Made by a program: the position numbers and the translations under genes. From Panagrolaimus kolymaensis (taxonomy: Eukaryota > Nematoda > Chromadorea > Rhabditida > Panagrolaimidae): a DNA stretch of 64,000 nucleotides. The notes under the pieces are model-generated. The model saw only the letters and a list, made by a program, of their open reading frames with translations, had not been told where the DNA came from and ran no database searches. The stretch covers positions 5,022,001-5,086,000 of the forward strand of contig JAJQJQ010000006.1 of the NCBI GenBank assembly GCA_028622995.1, read 5' to 3'. Below, in pieces: positions 1 through 13,881 of the stretch; the stretch's first letter is position 1, and every line of letters begins with the position of its first letter.

Positions 1-23
1 TTTATTCAAAAAAAAGTTTTCAG

Positions 24-1307
24 TTATGGACATGTAATTTTGGTCTTCTACTTGGACTTCTTTGGATTCCAATTCCATTATTTCCTGCTATGGCAGCGTA
101 TATTCGTGGCCCATTAGTAATTTTAGGTAAAAATGGAGCTCACATAATTATGGTAAATTTTCTCTCTCTCTCATTTTTACTCCTTCATCTTCTAAAAAAA
201 TTTAGTGTGTTTTGTCGGGCTCAGCATTGTGTATTTCAAGTTCCATTCTTGTTGAATTATTCTTTCGTTATGCTACCATAGCGAGGCTACATATTTACCA
301 CACGATGACAAGCTATAAAATGATACCAATTATGGCTGTAATAAATTTTATTAGCTTTGGTTCAGGTTTTGGAATAAATTATATGGCAAATGTTCGATTT
401 ACAGTTTTAAGAAATGTTACGCTTGAAGTGAGTTCATTTATCAACATGAGCCAAAGAAAATATATTGACAACTTTGAAACTAACTAAAATTTTCCATACA
501 TTTAAAAACTCTAACTTTTAGGTTATTCCTGATTTACAATCCATATTTGATAGGGAAGTTGTATTTGGTTATACTTTGGAAAATCCTTACATCATTGCTT
601 ATGGCGCATATACACTATTATTTTTTCTTTCTTTTTCTATTATTGCAAATATTTTAATTTGGCTCCTTGTTCGATCTCTTTATAAACAAAAAACTTTAAT
701 GAGTAAACAAAAATTTAATATGCAATTATCCCTTTTTATTGCCATCGCAATTCAGGTTACTTTTTTTGGAGATTATCTCAAGTTCGATTTTGAAATGATA
801 GTTTTTAGTTTTTTATTCCATTTTTATTTGGTGTGGTTCCAACTTCAGTTGTAACTATTTTGGTTCAACTTCATTTTAAAAATATTACAGGTAAAATTCG
901 AGGGATTATTTTAAATTTGTAAATGCAACTCAATTTTTTTCTTCTTCAGAAATTTGTGAAATTTGTCTTTGCCTTGGTTGCTTGCATACAGTATTCTCAA
1001 ATTTAACCACTGTAATCATGGTAAAACCATATCGTAAAGCAGCGATAAAATATTTTGCAACATTTATATTTTTAATAACTGGAAGAAAAGTTAAATGGGC
1101 TCAAACAGGTTTCACAAATATTATTCAAAATCCAAGCGTTAAAGGGTTAGCAAGCTCTTATCCAACTACAAACATCACAAATTACAGGTCCGAAAATCTT
1201 TATACCATTGCGATTATTCATATGAAAACAAATTTCCAACATTTTTTAGAATATCTCATACTCCTCAAAGGCTTCCGTCACCAAAAGCAATGTCACCAAT
1301 TGGGTAA
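24..1307 (+). CDS. Serpentine chemoreceptor (Str/Srh/Srd-like 7TM GPCR), 5' end outside window
   Basis: This is the 3' part of a nematode serpentine receptor, a plasma-membrane chemosensory GPCR. Six exons join in frame: 24-116, 206-427, 522-755, 809-890, 950-1187 and 1250-1307. An acceptor (TTTTCAG) ends at base 23, so earlier exons lie to the left of the window. The translation shows at least five hydrophobic segments; the last is followed by LTTVIMVKPYRKAAIKYF, the (K)PYR signature that closes TM7 in the Str superfamily. The second segment contains LFFRYATIARLHIY, at the position where these receptors carry their RY-like TM3 end. Alternative donors exist at 117 and 121; only 117 keeps frame. 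The exact subfamily (Srh, Srd or another) is inferred from the PYR region and is not certain. Its stop is 88 bases from the stop of the convergent gene on the minus strand. Confidence 0.75.
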
Positions 1308-1395
1308 AAAATAAACTAATGTAAAATGATTTTATAAAAAAAGTGAATACTTTTTATTAACAAAATAAATATAAACATAACAACAAATTACATTT

Positions 1396-1761
1396 TTAAG
1401 TAGAATCAGGAATTGAAATAGTAACCGAAGCAATTGCATAAGCATGAATAAAAGTAAAATGTGATTCATGGTGTTGAGTAACTTGAACATTGGCATATGT
1501 AAGAGTTTTAGCTCCATCGGAATTCTCACTATACGATGGACCAGTAGTAAAATGCCAATAATGGGGATAAGAAGGATAAAATGGAAAAGATCCATATTGA
1601 GTAGTTGTTGTTGGAGAAGGATACAATAACTCATGTTTAGGATAAATTTCAATATCAAAGTTAGGATTTATTGAAATTGTATTCCAATAATGCCCATAAT
1701 TTTGGCATAAAATAAATGGAAAAATCATAGAAAGAGTCAAACTAAAACATATTGGATCCAT
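1396..1761 (-). CDS. Small secreted protein, unrecognised family
   Basis: A single-exon frame of 121 residues from the Met at 1761. An in-frame Met at 1821 would add 20 basic residues that spoil the signal peptide, so the inner start is preferred. The first 20 residues (MDPICFSLTLSMIFPFILCQ) look like a signal peptide with cleavage before NYG. The mature part is rich in Tyr, Pro, His and Ser/Thr, has no paired cysteines, and carries a TTTT run followed by YPSYPHYWHF. I do not recognise the family. A secreted or cuticle-associated role is inference only. It is convergent with the chemoreceptor gene. Confidence 0.45.
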   Translation of the reverse strand: MDPICFSLTLSMIFPFILCQNYGHYWNTISINPNFDIEIYPKHELLYPSPTTTTQYGSFPFYPSYPHYWHFTTGPSYSENSDGAKTLTYANVQVTQHHESHFTFIHAYAIASVTISIPDST

Positions 1762-2618
1762 TTTTAATGAATAGGATCTCTTTTTTTTCTGAAGCTTCAG
1801 AAGGAAAAATAAAACAATCAATCATTGACCCTTCAATTGCTGTTTATTGACTTTTCCACCTTTTTTGACATAGAAAAACATGGTTTTTTGATGTTTCTTG
1901 CTTTTCAATTAAAAAAGAAACATCATGTTGTTATTTTAGATTGAAGCTTTAATTGTTTGCAAATACTTGTTTAAAATTAAAAGAAACATTCTTTTATTTT
2001 TCACAAAAACATGAGATATAAAAACAAAGCTATAAAGATTTTTTTAATTGTAAACAACAAGATTGCAAAAAATTTGAATAAATATCAACGATTGGAAAAA
2101 TGAAGAAGCTTTAGCAAAAAAATAATAAATAAAAGCTGCGATCGACGTTCAAAGCTTCCATTTTTGAATTTTTATCCGCTCTCAAAACGACGACTCATAC
2201 TGTCAAATCTTCGCTTCTTCGATGGCATTTGACAATTTTCTTTATTCGTGTTTGCTTCCTTTTTCGATTCCTTTCATCATTAATAAATTTTCTGAGAATT
2301 ATTTACCCCATTTTTTTTTTAATTGTTATCCATCTTCTGATAGTTGTTTATCCTCAAATCACTTTATTCATCTTTTTGTTTGAAAATAAGAAAATCTTTA
2401 GACTACCTTTCGTGACACATTCATTTATGTTTAGCCGAAATCTCATCGGCATCGAGAATTGTTCCAAGAAATCGGTTTATTATAACTTTACATTACAGGG
2501 CTTCATTGGTACGTCATCAAATCAATTTACTTCTGAATCTTCAAAAGTACTAAAAGAAAAAGCTGAAACAAGACTTGGCAATCAAAATCAAGAATATCTT
2601 TAAGCTTTAATAGAAAAG
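1762..2618. other. Intergenic, shared upstream region
   Basis: AT-rich DNA between a minus-strand secreted gene and the plus-strand DEAD-box gene, so it must hold both promoters. A plus-strand open frame at 2229-2603 is hydrophobic low-complexity sequence without splice support. A short higher-GC stretch lies near 2140-2225. Confidence 0.4.
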
Positions 2619-4650
<2,032 letters not shown>

Positions 4651-6507
4651 ATCTTATTTTATTTCCTTTTGTTTTGTTTTGTGCTTTTGTTTTTTGAATA
4701 AAAGTTTTATTATATTGTGTTATTATTGTAAAAGATGTTTATGGTATCGCAGTAGAACGGTTATTACGAAGAATAGCATGTCTTCTCATCATTGCTTTTA
4801 TGACTACATTGCAAATATTTTTTTAAAGAATAAAAACCTCTTGAAAAACTTTGCAAAAGTTCATATCTTAGGTACAAAGTTTCGTAAAAAAAACATGCAT
4901 TTTCGTGGGACAATCCAAAATAAACTTTAGCCGTACTAAAGTATGAATAGCTAAAATTAACATCATATCATAATTAATCCTTTCTTTTTCTTTGGCACAC
5001 TTAGGATATCAAAATAAATCATTTCAGTGTTCCATTAAAGACCTTTTTTGCACCATTATCTTTAAAATAATAATGAATGTAGTTTCGAGCAAAATGGAAT
5101 ATCGCTGAAATGTCTTCATGTTTGTTTCTCAATGAAAGTACTTTCACTCTTTTATCAGTCGAAATCCCTTTTTAAATTAATTTACTGCAGCAAATAAGCT
5201 TGAAACCTCTAAAAATAACAAAGTTTTTTTTATTTTTTACTTTCTCAAAGTTGTGAAAGGAAAAGAAGCTATGTATGTACTCATTTATTGACGACGTCAC
5301 AACACACAATTCTCTTCGACGATGCCTCCTCTTCTTTGTGAAAGAATTAAATCTAAAGAATTTAAAATAAGAAAGCATTGAATGAATACATTAATAAATT
5401 TATTACAAAAACACTATAATCAAATAACCTTTATTTAATCACGGTTTAATTTTTTTTCTAACTTTGGACTTCGAAGTTTGGAAATAAGTTAAAACACAAA
5501 AAAAATTAAGGATGTTCTTTCTTTCCGAAGATATGCTTGAAATGATTTTACAATCGGAATTCGTCATGGAAGTACATTCCGCTTCAAAGAATTTTACAAT
5601 GTTTGTTTTTCATCCATGTTTTTTTTTTGCATTGCTTTGCTTGGAATTAAAAATAGTTGCTTGAATTATACATATATCAACGTAAGCTGTTATTGTTGTC
5701 GTTTAAAAAAAAACCATGAAACATTTTTTTGAACTTTACACTTTTGCTTTTTATTGATATCAAATAAAACACTTCTTCGATATTTATAAGACAAAAAATG
5801 GATGCCTGAATCTCTAATTTATGTGGCAGCGGCGTATAAGCTTGAAGAATGTCATCGCTACAGTAATCCTCAACCATCCGCTCGCTACATAGTTGAATCT
5901 AGCATATTTCTCATTTCAGAATCTCAATATCAAATTCATATCCTTCTTATCAAGTTTCTCGAACACTATTTTTTTTTTTGCACTTTTGTCAGGTAAGCTT
6001 CCAATTACCCTACATAATCATCTTCGTCATATTCAAAACTCGCTCATTTTCTTTGGAATTGTTCTATGTATCCTTCGGCAAAAAAACTTTTTTGCAAGTT
6101 TTTTTATTCTTCATTTTCTTACGTTTCGTTTTTATTTTTGAAAAACAAAAAAGGCCTCAATCTAATTGTCTTTATTTTATAAGAGGAAGAAGAGGAGGAA
6201 AAAAAAGAAGAAGACACGCGGAACGTCCTCTTTTTTTTTCGTTCTTTTCTTGATTGAAAGTAGTGCCGACAGATTTCTTTCCCCCCTTTTTTTACTTACT
6301 TATTCATCTTGTCCACGCCAATTTATTCGCTTCTAGCCCTAAGGGTATAAGATAGATTTTCTAAAAAAACCTATATGGCTTTTAAGCTTTCGAATATCCA
6401 TCCTTCCATTTGCAAAAAAAAGAAAAAGCTTTTATTTTATATTTTTTTCTTTGGATATTAAGATTTTTTTTTGAAAAAAAGATTATGGTAGAATAAATTT
6501 TTAGGCG
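4651..6507. other. Intergenic, no gene supported
   Basis: The left edge holds the 3' UTR of the helicase gene (AATAAA near 4697). The rest is AT-rich with homopolymer runs. A CRE-like GACGTCAC lies near 5293-5300. A short higher-GC patch at 5810-5890 is open on both strands, but neither frame has splice or homology support. The last bases are a T-rich tract and TTTTTAG at 6498-6504, four bases before the next start codon. Confidence 0.4.
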
Positions 6508-8855
6508 ATGATGAGGTCAATTGTGAATGATTCAAAATCTTTTGAAAATGATTTGGCTACAATGCAATCAATGCAGGAAATTGATACATTTGAAAGATTT
6601 GAAGATTTTGAAACTGCTGCTGAAACTTCTGCGGGTGCTACTTTAATGTATGATAATCCCAATGCTGAACATCTTGATAGAGCCGCACTTTTTCGAGTGA
6701 GTTTTCATTGTATTAAAGCCCTTTAACTCATTATTACCGTATAACTTTTTCTTTAATTTTTATAGTCATTTTTAATGGAAATGAATCAATCGGATACTTC
6801 AATGATGGTTGATTATTCATCATTTCCTAAACCTGCAACAAATTATGTTAAAATGATTTCCGTCATAGTTTGCAATGTTTTGGGTTGCTTATGCTTACTT
6901 TTAAATTTATTTGTAATATTTGCACTTATTCGAAATCGTCGCAGAGTTTTACGAAATGTTTTTTATGTTTTGGTTTTACATTGTGCCATCGTGGATCTCA
7001 TTCGTGGGACATGCTTGATTGCATGGGGAATGCCACATTTGGTTATAAATAATATGCACTCCATGCGTGATCGATTGCTAGCATTAAAGGTTGGTGAAAC
7101 TTGACAAGATTTTTTGATGTAAAATGAGTTTTTAGATAAATCAATTTACGTTGGTTATTTTGAGATCATGCAATCTTTTAACGATATTTAATTTATTAGT
7201 TTTTACAACTAATGAATTCATCGTAATTAAATATCCCCTTCATTATCGGCGATGCTTTCGACGAAGAACGGTGCTTATGATTTTAGCTGCGAGGTTAATT
7301 TTACTTTTAATTTCCAACTCTCTGCTTCAAAGGAAAATCTGATACTATTTTAAAGATTTATTAAAATTTCAAACCTTTGTAAGGAAAGTTAATACCTTTT
7401 AACTTTTTCAGTTGGCTCATAAGCCTCTTCTTTGCAGTCGGTTCAGTATTTTCCAACTTTTTTGAATCAGCCCATTCAATTCTCGTCCTCAACAGCAATA
7501 CCGTAATTTTCCGTAATGGTACTGATCCATCAAGCGAAGTCACTCGTCGTGAACTTGCTGGTGTTTCAATTAATGTTGTTTCAATGTTAATGATTTTTGT
7601 TTTATGTTATCTATGCTTATTTATTGTTTTAATTTGTTATGGAACCATTTTGCGTACCATTCGTCGATTTCATAGCTTCGATGATAAAGGCCGCTTCCAT
7701 TCAGAAGAAAGTCAACGAATAACAAATCGCTCATTTTATTGTAAACATGATGATTCTTTGAAAACTAATGCAAGTTCATCAACGGATTTTGATGGATGCA
7801 ATGGTTGTCAAACAACTCCAAATCGTCGATGTAATAGTCATCGAAAATGGAAAACGCATTTAATGAGTCGGCATAAATATTTAATTGTTATTGGCACAGT
7901 ACTTTTTGTTGATGTATTATTTTTATTTCCATATAGTGGCATTCAACTTGTAGCATTTTTACATTTAAATAATATGCTTACAACAAGTCCAAAATCAACC
8001 ATGATTCGATGGGGATTACAAGTGAGTTTGAAAGAAAGAAAGAAATATTTCTTTATTTTCGATCTAAAAAAAAAGCTTTTTAATCTTTGATTTATTTCAG
8101 ATTCTCATTGGCATCCATTCAGTTTGTCAACCACTTTGTTATTTCCGTATGAATGAATTCCGACGACTTGCTTGCTGTGGTCAAAAGCCGCTAAACCGTT
8201 CTAAATCATTTAGTCAGTTGCATAAATCTTTTGGTACACAAAAAGAAAAAGTTTTCCCCTTTTTTGATTTTCGCTTTTTATCTTTCAATCTTTCGACTTT
8301 CAATTTTATAGAAAAAATCCTTGAAACCAAAAACTATCAACCTCGAATGTGCTTCCATACTTTTCTTTACTTTTTTTTCTGAAAATTTTTTGAGCTGAAA
8401 ATTGTAACAAATTTGTTGCAATTTTTGCTCGTTTTTTCTTTTCATGAAATAAAATATTTCCATTTATTTTAGGTCAAACGAAAGACCAAATTGGAACAAA
8501 TGAAGAAGAATTGGCACTTAAAGAAAATCAAAGTCGTGAACTTGTTTGCGAACCTCTGATTAAAGGGGATCATGGAGTGGCAGAATCTGATGATGATCAT
8601 AGTTACCTCAATGGAACTTGTTCTGGAACAATCACAACTAAAATAGACTCACAATTTCTTGGGACCAATTGGACAAGAATTGGTTCATCTAAATTTAGAC
8701 GTTATGGGCCTCAAGATGAGGATGCAGAAAGCAGACAAAAATTGAGCACCTTGAGTGGACTTCGCTCGAGTACATGTTGTGATCCAGAAAGCTTTTTTGA
8801 AAAAGATGATGGAGGAGGAGGACATGGAAAATTTGGAATTAATGGTGATTTTTAA
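6508..8855 (+). CDS. Orphan class-A (rhodopsin-like) GPCR
   Basis: A seven-transmembrane receptor of 598 residues, probably a neuropeptide or amine receptor. Six exons join in frame: 6508-6696, 6766-7089, 7136-7293, 7412-8021, 8101-8233 and 8473-8855. Residues 1-80 are an acidic extracellular tail. TM1 is around MISVIVCNVLGCLCLLLNLFV, and TM2 around NVFYVLVLHCAIVDLI with a conserved Asp. TM3 ends NEFIVIKYPLHYRR, so the usual DRY triplet is replaced while the following YPLHY is kept. TM7 reads SVCQPLCYFR, an altered NPxxY. The third intracellular loop is long and Ser/Thr-rich (about residues 290-350). The C-tail after RMNEFRRLACC is long and acidic, ending in Gly-rich sequence. The donor GTTGGT of exon 2 is weak but is the only one that keeps frame. 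An acceptor-like TTTTTAG directly precedes the start, suggesting trans-splicing. Confidence 0.82.
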
Positions 8856-9379
8856 AAATAATTTAACACGACTAATACTTAAAAAAATGTATGTATTTAT
8901 AATTTAATAATAAATTTATTTTTGCCATAAATTAATGCTACCGTAATCTAATTGAAATACATCTTCCAAAAAAATATGCTACTACAAAGTACTCATATGT
9001 TTAATGATTTTTGGACTTTTACTGGTTTATCTGACCTTTCACATTAACAAACAAAGGACAGTTAAAAAAGGTATCAAAACAAAAAAAAAACAATCAATCT
9101 AATTATTTTATCAAAAGGAAAAATAACCAAAAGTGTAAATTGATCAATGCTACTGTTTCTGTGGTTAAAACCTTATCGAATCGATTGTTTGTTATGACTG
9201 GGTTAGATCGATGAATAAAAAAAGAAGACATGACTAATTTTTCTTTTACTCTTTTTGGTCGCAGTTTTAAGACTTTTAAAATTATCATCACGAGTAATTA
9301 ATATAGCTATAATATTAAAATTTTGTTATAACTTTGTTTTTAATTTCCAGTTCTTTTTTCATACTTCAAAGTTTGTAAA
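8856..9379. other. Intergenic between GPCR and oxidase genes
   Basis: Holds the GPCR 3' UTR (AATAAA near 8908) and the upstream region of the oxidase gene. A TTTCCAG at 9345-9351, 28 bases before the start at 9380, could be a trans-splice or 5' UTR intron acceptor. No coding frame is supported. Confidence 0.4.
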
Positions 9380-10755
9380 ATGAGCGGTGGTGGAGGAAAA
9401 GGACACGAAGTGAGTATCTTTTTCAATTTCATTTCTCTCTGACTCTATTGACCATTTTAAGTCCTTGAAATCATACATTTCTATCGCGGATATTGAAGCT
9501 CGAGCTTTGGATTTACTACCAAAAGCTGTTCGAGATTATTATCAATCGGGTGCAGATGATGAATCTACAGTTGTAAGAAATCGTACAGCATTCAAAAAAT
9601 ATTTAATTCGACCTCGAGTTCTTGTGGATGTTCAAAATTTAAATACCAAAGTTACCATTTCATTTTCACCTCGTGAAACTTATACCTTTGATTATCCATT
9701 TGGAATTGCTCCGAGTGCATTTCATCGAATGGCACATCCTAAAGGCGAGCTTGCTACTTGTAAAGCCGCTGGTGAAACTCGAACTTTGATGATTTGTTCA
9801 ACGCTTGCAACCACTCGACTTGAAGATATTGCTCAAACAGCGCCGATGGATACAAATCTTTGGTTTCAACTTTATGTTTATCGAGATCGTCGAATTACAG
9901 AAGATCTCGTCAATCGAGCAATTAATTCAGGATATCGAGCTTTGGTTTTAACCGTTGATGCTCCAATGATGGGACGACGAAGGGCAGATGAGAGAAATGG
10001 ATTTGAATTGCCTTCACATTTAAAAATGGAAAATTTTGATGCTGAATTAATGGCCAGAACTTTCAAAGGAAAGGAAGGAGCATCGGGTTTTGGCGAATAC
10101 GTTAAAAATATGTTTGATTTAACATTAAATTGGGAAGATTTAAAATGGCTTGTTGAATATTCTAAAATTCCTGTAAATATCATTTTAAGAGGGCTCATGA
10201 AATTTTTGTAAACTCGAATAGCAAACCTGAGCATTTCAGGTAATTGTAAAAGGCATCGTTCGAGGCTGTGATGCCATCAAAGCTATTGATGCGGGAGCTC
10301 GTGGAATCGTAGTTTCCAATCATGGTGGTCGACAAATTGAATCTACTGTTTCTACTGTAACTTCTTCAATCCTTTACCATCCAAAGAAATAAACCCCTTT
10401 CAGATTGAAGCCCTTCCTGAAGTTGTTCAAGCAGTAAATGGTCGATGTCCTGTTTTTGTTGATGGTGGAATTCGTTCAGGTTCAGATATTTTCAAATGCA
10501 TTGCACTCGGCGCAGATATGGTTTTTATAGGAAGGCCAATAATTTATGGCCTTGCTGTTGGAGTAAGTTTTAATCTCTTAATAGTTGTTTATAAAAATTT
10601 ATGGTATTCAGGGAGACGAAGGCGTAAAACATGTAATTGAAATTCTTCGAACTGAATTTGATTATGCCATGCGACTTTCTGGAATTTCTTCCATCAATCA
10701 ACTTCGAACTGTTCCTCGCATGATTGTACATGAAAATTATTATTCAAAACTTTAA
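9380..10755 (+). CDS. FMN-dependent (S)-2-hydroxyacid oxidase, peroxisomal
   Basis: A flavoenzyme that oxidises 2-hydroxyacids such as glycolate to 2-oxoacids with release of hydrogen peroxide. Five exons (9380-9409, 9462-10172, 10240-10356, 10404-10562, 10612-10755) give 386 residues, close to the usual 365-390 of the HAO family. Family landmarks are present: YYQSGADDE near the N-terminus, [19 protein letters not shown] with the catalytic Tyr, [23 protein letters not shown] with the FMN-binding Lys, the active-site SNHGGRQ with catalytic His and Arg, and [14 protein letters not shown] plus [10 protein letters not shown] for phosphate binding. The protein ends ENYYSKL, and SKL is the canonical PTS1 peroxisome import signal. 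Exon 2 ends at IP with the donor GTAAAT, since reading on gives an early stop. The N-terminal [10 protein letters not shown] on a separate 10-codon exon is unusual for the family. Confidence 0.93.
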
Positions 10756-11122
10756 ATTTTTTTGAGTAAATAGTTTGTTTGTGTGTAGGATTAGAAAATA
10801 AACATAATGGAATCAACTTAAAATTAAAAAAGAAACAACTACTTTGAAGCTTGTTTTTCCACAATTAGCATTTTATTTACATAAAGTCGTTTTAGGTTGC
10901 ACCACAGTTATAGTATTTTCAAAGTCTTTAATTTAAAATATAAATTTATTTAACTTGGATTTTTACAACAATAAAAATATTTTATGATAATTACAAAGCT
11001 TTTAATAGTTAGGTGATTAAAAGAAAATATAAGCAATTAAAATTTTTGTGAGATCAAATAACTCTTTGTAGGGTGGATAGGTCATGGTAATGCATATGAG
11101 AAAATATATTGAAATGGAAGGT
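10756..11122. other. Intergenic, convergent 3' regions
   Basis: Lies between the stop of the oxidase gene (AATAAA near 10797) and the stop of the minus-strand small peptide gene. AT-rich, no coding frame. Confidence 0.4.
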
Positions 11123-11362
11123 TTATCCAAAAAGATGAAGAACAATTGAATCTTGCCAAGCTAAAAAATGAATGAATGTAATCAAAGATACATAATTTTA
11201 AATGTATGTCAACTTACTAGAATGGGTTCCAAGATTTCCATATGGATCACTCATGGGTTGAGTATTTTCGTATCCATATCGGTAAGGGCGAGAATAATAT
11301 TGAGCTGAGGTTTGAATGGCAAAAACCAAAGCCAAAATAAGGATAACTTTGATAAAAGACAT
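11123..11362 (-). CDS. Small secreted STW..SIVxH peptide, type A copy 1
   Basis: A two-exon gene too short for ordinary ORF finding: 11218-11362 and 11123-11160 on the minus strand, 60 residues. The start MSFIKVILILALVFAIQTSA is a clear signal peptide. The mature part starts QYYSRPYRYGYE, is Tyr-rich, and ends STWQDSIVLHLFG. The intron falls inside the Thr codon just before WQDSIV, the same place and phase as in the second copy at 20065. The terminal Gly after Phe would be a C-terminal amidation signal if the peptide is processed as a neuropeptide; that is inference. A TATA-like GATATAAATA lies upstream near 11440-11450. About 87 percent of residues match the copy at 20065 by eye. Function unknown. 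Confidence 0.75.
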
Positions 11363-12410
11363 TTTTAGAAGTATTGAAAAGATATAAGTAATTGATTGTA
11401 GTGAATTGAAACTGATACAAATTAAGTTTTTTTCAGATTATTTATATCATAATTCAAATAATTTAAAAGGGTTTACTTTGTAGTCGACAACAACATTCTC
11501 AATTTGTGTTACGTGACTTTCCTTCATTTTGTCACGTATGATGATTTTGCACGTAGTCCTTTTCTCCTTCTTTAAGTACTGGTTTTTGATTCAAAATCAT
11601 CGCTCCTTTACAACATTTTAATAAAAGACGAAACACAAAATAAATGTTTATGTAAAAGACTTGTTTTGGATTAAAATATAAATTACGACTACGAAAAAAC
11701 AAAGAAATGACTATGAGTTTTATTTGTTTTAGAGGATTAAAAATCTTTGATACGAATACGGTAAAGAAAAGTGATATCATTCACAAAGATAGTTTGAAAG
11801 AAAGTGTAAAATGGAAACATTTAAATTTTCTGGAAAAACAAAACCTACAGTTGCTATCCATTGGTTCAAGATTATTGTTACATATTTTGGTTTGCTAAAG
11901 ACCTTCAATTATGTCGACTAAATTCATTAGTTACTCCCCATATAGGATGCTTTATCACTGGAACTTAAACTTTTGGTAGATACAAGAACATTAAATAAAC
12001 ATGGTAAAAGTCTTAATAATTATCAAAAATCAAATGACACAACTGCCAATAATTCAGAAAAAAAATGTAATCAGCAAAAAATGAAACGATAAAAACTTTT
12101 CCCATGGGTTTTTGGGATCTTCACTGCATTTCGTTTAGGCGCGTTAAAAGTTTTGACGCGAACAAAATTCTAATTTTAACAGTTGCTTCAATTTTTTTTA
12201 GTCATGGTCTTTTAAACGGTGCAATTTCTCCTGCATATTATTACTCTATATTTTGAGGTGGAAGAGAGGGAATTACTCTTCGAACTTTGAAGAAGAGCTT
12301 CCATTTTTCTTTTAAAAATTTCATGATCGCTTCCTCATCGTCTTTTGTTGTTGAAACTTTGTTTTTGTTCTTTTTTATCAACTCAACCTCCTTAATCTGC
12401 TTGCGCTGTG
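11363..12410. other. Intergenic between divergent peptide A and cyclin genes
   Basis: Must hold promoters for the minus-strand peptide gene and the plus-strand cyclin gene. A short GC-richer stretch with GGCGCGTTAAAAGTTTTGACGCG lies at 12137-12160: GGCGCG and GACGCG flank an AT-rich core, resembling the E2F-type sites common at G1/S genes (inference). Small open frames at 11532-11898 have no support. Confidence 0.35.
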
Positions 12411-13540
12411 ATGTCCAAATCTTCTAATATTCGATTGGTGAGCATTTTATTTCACTTTATCTAATATTCACCTTCCTTTTTTAGACAACGGCAAAAAAAC
12501 GTGTTCAAAAGATTTTGGATAATGCACCTCAAGTAATTGATGGCATAACACCTACCTTAGATCCTGCAATTCATGGTAATACTAAAGCTCTTCGACAATT
12601 ATGCAATAGCGATGTAAACTGGGTTCCAAAGCTTTCTGATTTCTTCGTTATTCAACATCAATTAACTCAATACGAACGTGATACTGAAGTTCATTGGCTT
12701 GCATCAATTTGTGATTCACTCAACTCTGATCTTGTTGTTTTTCCTCTTGCTGTATCATACTTTGATCGATATCTTTGTAAGAAGAATGTTCTCATGGATG
12801 AATTACGTCTTGTTTCAAGTGCTTGCTTCTTTCTCGCTTGTAAAATGAAGATGGCTAAACCTCCTCGCTATGATTTGCTTCAAATCACTTATTCTCATCT
12901 AACAACTAAACTATTATTTGTAAGGTTTTGCTTTAATTCTGTTAGTTTAACTCGTGCTTTTGGTTTTAGAAATACGAGATGGATATTTCACAAACGCTTG
13001 AATGGGACTTTAGCATTCCAACACCATATGAATTTTATGATCAACTTCTTGGTCTTTCCGAACACTTTGTCATGGTAAAGGATAACTTTACTTTTGCTGT
13101 TCGTGCAATTTGTTCAGGTAAGGAATTTGGTTGAGCAACTTTGTGTTCAGCTTTTTACTTTACAGATTTTCAATTGGCATGCTATTCTCCTCAAATTCAA
13201 ACTGTTGCTGCTGTCCTTTACTGCGCTTCCATTGATCCTCGTCTCCCTTATTCCTGTCCTGAATGGTTCAGTTATGTATGTCGTCTTCAATTTTGTTTAC
13301 CAACTGCTAAATATATTTGTGACCAACTTTTCACCACGTATACGTATGTTTTTTTTATTTCTTTACATGTGTTGATTTATCGTTCCTCTGCTTTTCAGAA
13401 CAACTTCTTCTCTTATGGCTGTTGATTCTTCCTCATCCTATACATATGACTCATATTCTAACATTGAGTGTAACTATCAACCATACATGGGCGGCTTGAA
13501 TTGGGATCATACTTCTACCTTCTCTCCTGTTCTGTTCTGA
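12411..13540 (+). CDS. Cyclin, D-type-like (G1/S)
   Basis: A regulatory subunit for a cyclin-dependent kinase. Five exons (12411-12437, 12485-12919, 12970-13117, 13166-13343, 13399-13540) give 309 residues. The N-terminal cyclin box spans about residues 65-165: HWLASICDSL, then FPLAVSYFDRYLCKKNV, LRLVSSACFFLACKMKMAKPP and DLLQITYS. This order and the S-x-x-YFDRYL plus ACFFLACKM blocks are those of D-type cyclins. The C-terminal fold follows with ISQTLEWDFSIPTPYEFYDQLL, as in D cyclins (L-x-W-D-x-x-x-x-TP-x-x-F). The C-terminus is Ser/Tyr-rich. I see no LxCxE Rb-binding motif near the N-terminus, which is odd for a cyclin D, so another G1 cyclin remains possible. Confidence 0.8.
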
Positions 13541-13881
13541 TGAAAGATTTTGTACTCTTTTTTGATTTAATTTCATTCCATTATGATATATATATTTTTA
13601 CTGATTTTTTTTGTTTTCTTGGAATAAAAAAATAAATGGCTAATCTTATACTGTGTTTTTTTTTTGTCAGTGGTGTATGGGGATTTAAAGTTGATTGCTT
13701 GGCAAAGATTTGGATTGGGCTTGAGAGAGCTTTACGTACTTCAAATGATATTTTCGGTTATGCGAGAGCTTGTAAAAATTTCAATCTTTGGTTAAAATCT
13801 GATAATAATGTTGTTTAAAACTTATTCAATTTTTGTATCACATAAATTATGATTTTTTAAGATTATTTTAAATTTGGTTTC
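13541..13881. other. Intergenic downstream of cyclin gene
   Basis: Contains the cyclin poly(A) signal region (AATAAAAAAATAAA near 13622). A 60-codon frame at 13636-13818 begins hydrophobic but starts inside the poly(A) region and has no further support. Confidence 0.35.

Noticed and set aside
2229..2603. 124-codon frame just before the DEAD-box gene
   Set aside because: Cannot be spliced in frame to the helicase; hydrophobic start from T-rich promoter DNA.
5677..5996. Opposed open frames around a GC-richer patch, first suspected to be a small RNA gene
   Set aside because: No tRNA-like B box, no snoRNA C and D box pair and no spliced-leader sequence could be found; frames lack support.
13636..13818. 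60-codon frame starting MANLILCFFFVSGVWG after the cyclin gene
   Set aside because: Looks briefly like a signal peptide but begins inside the cyclin poly(A) region, and the remainder resembles no neighbour; it is also not a remnant of a type C peptide.
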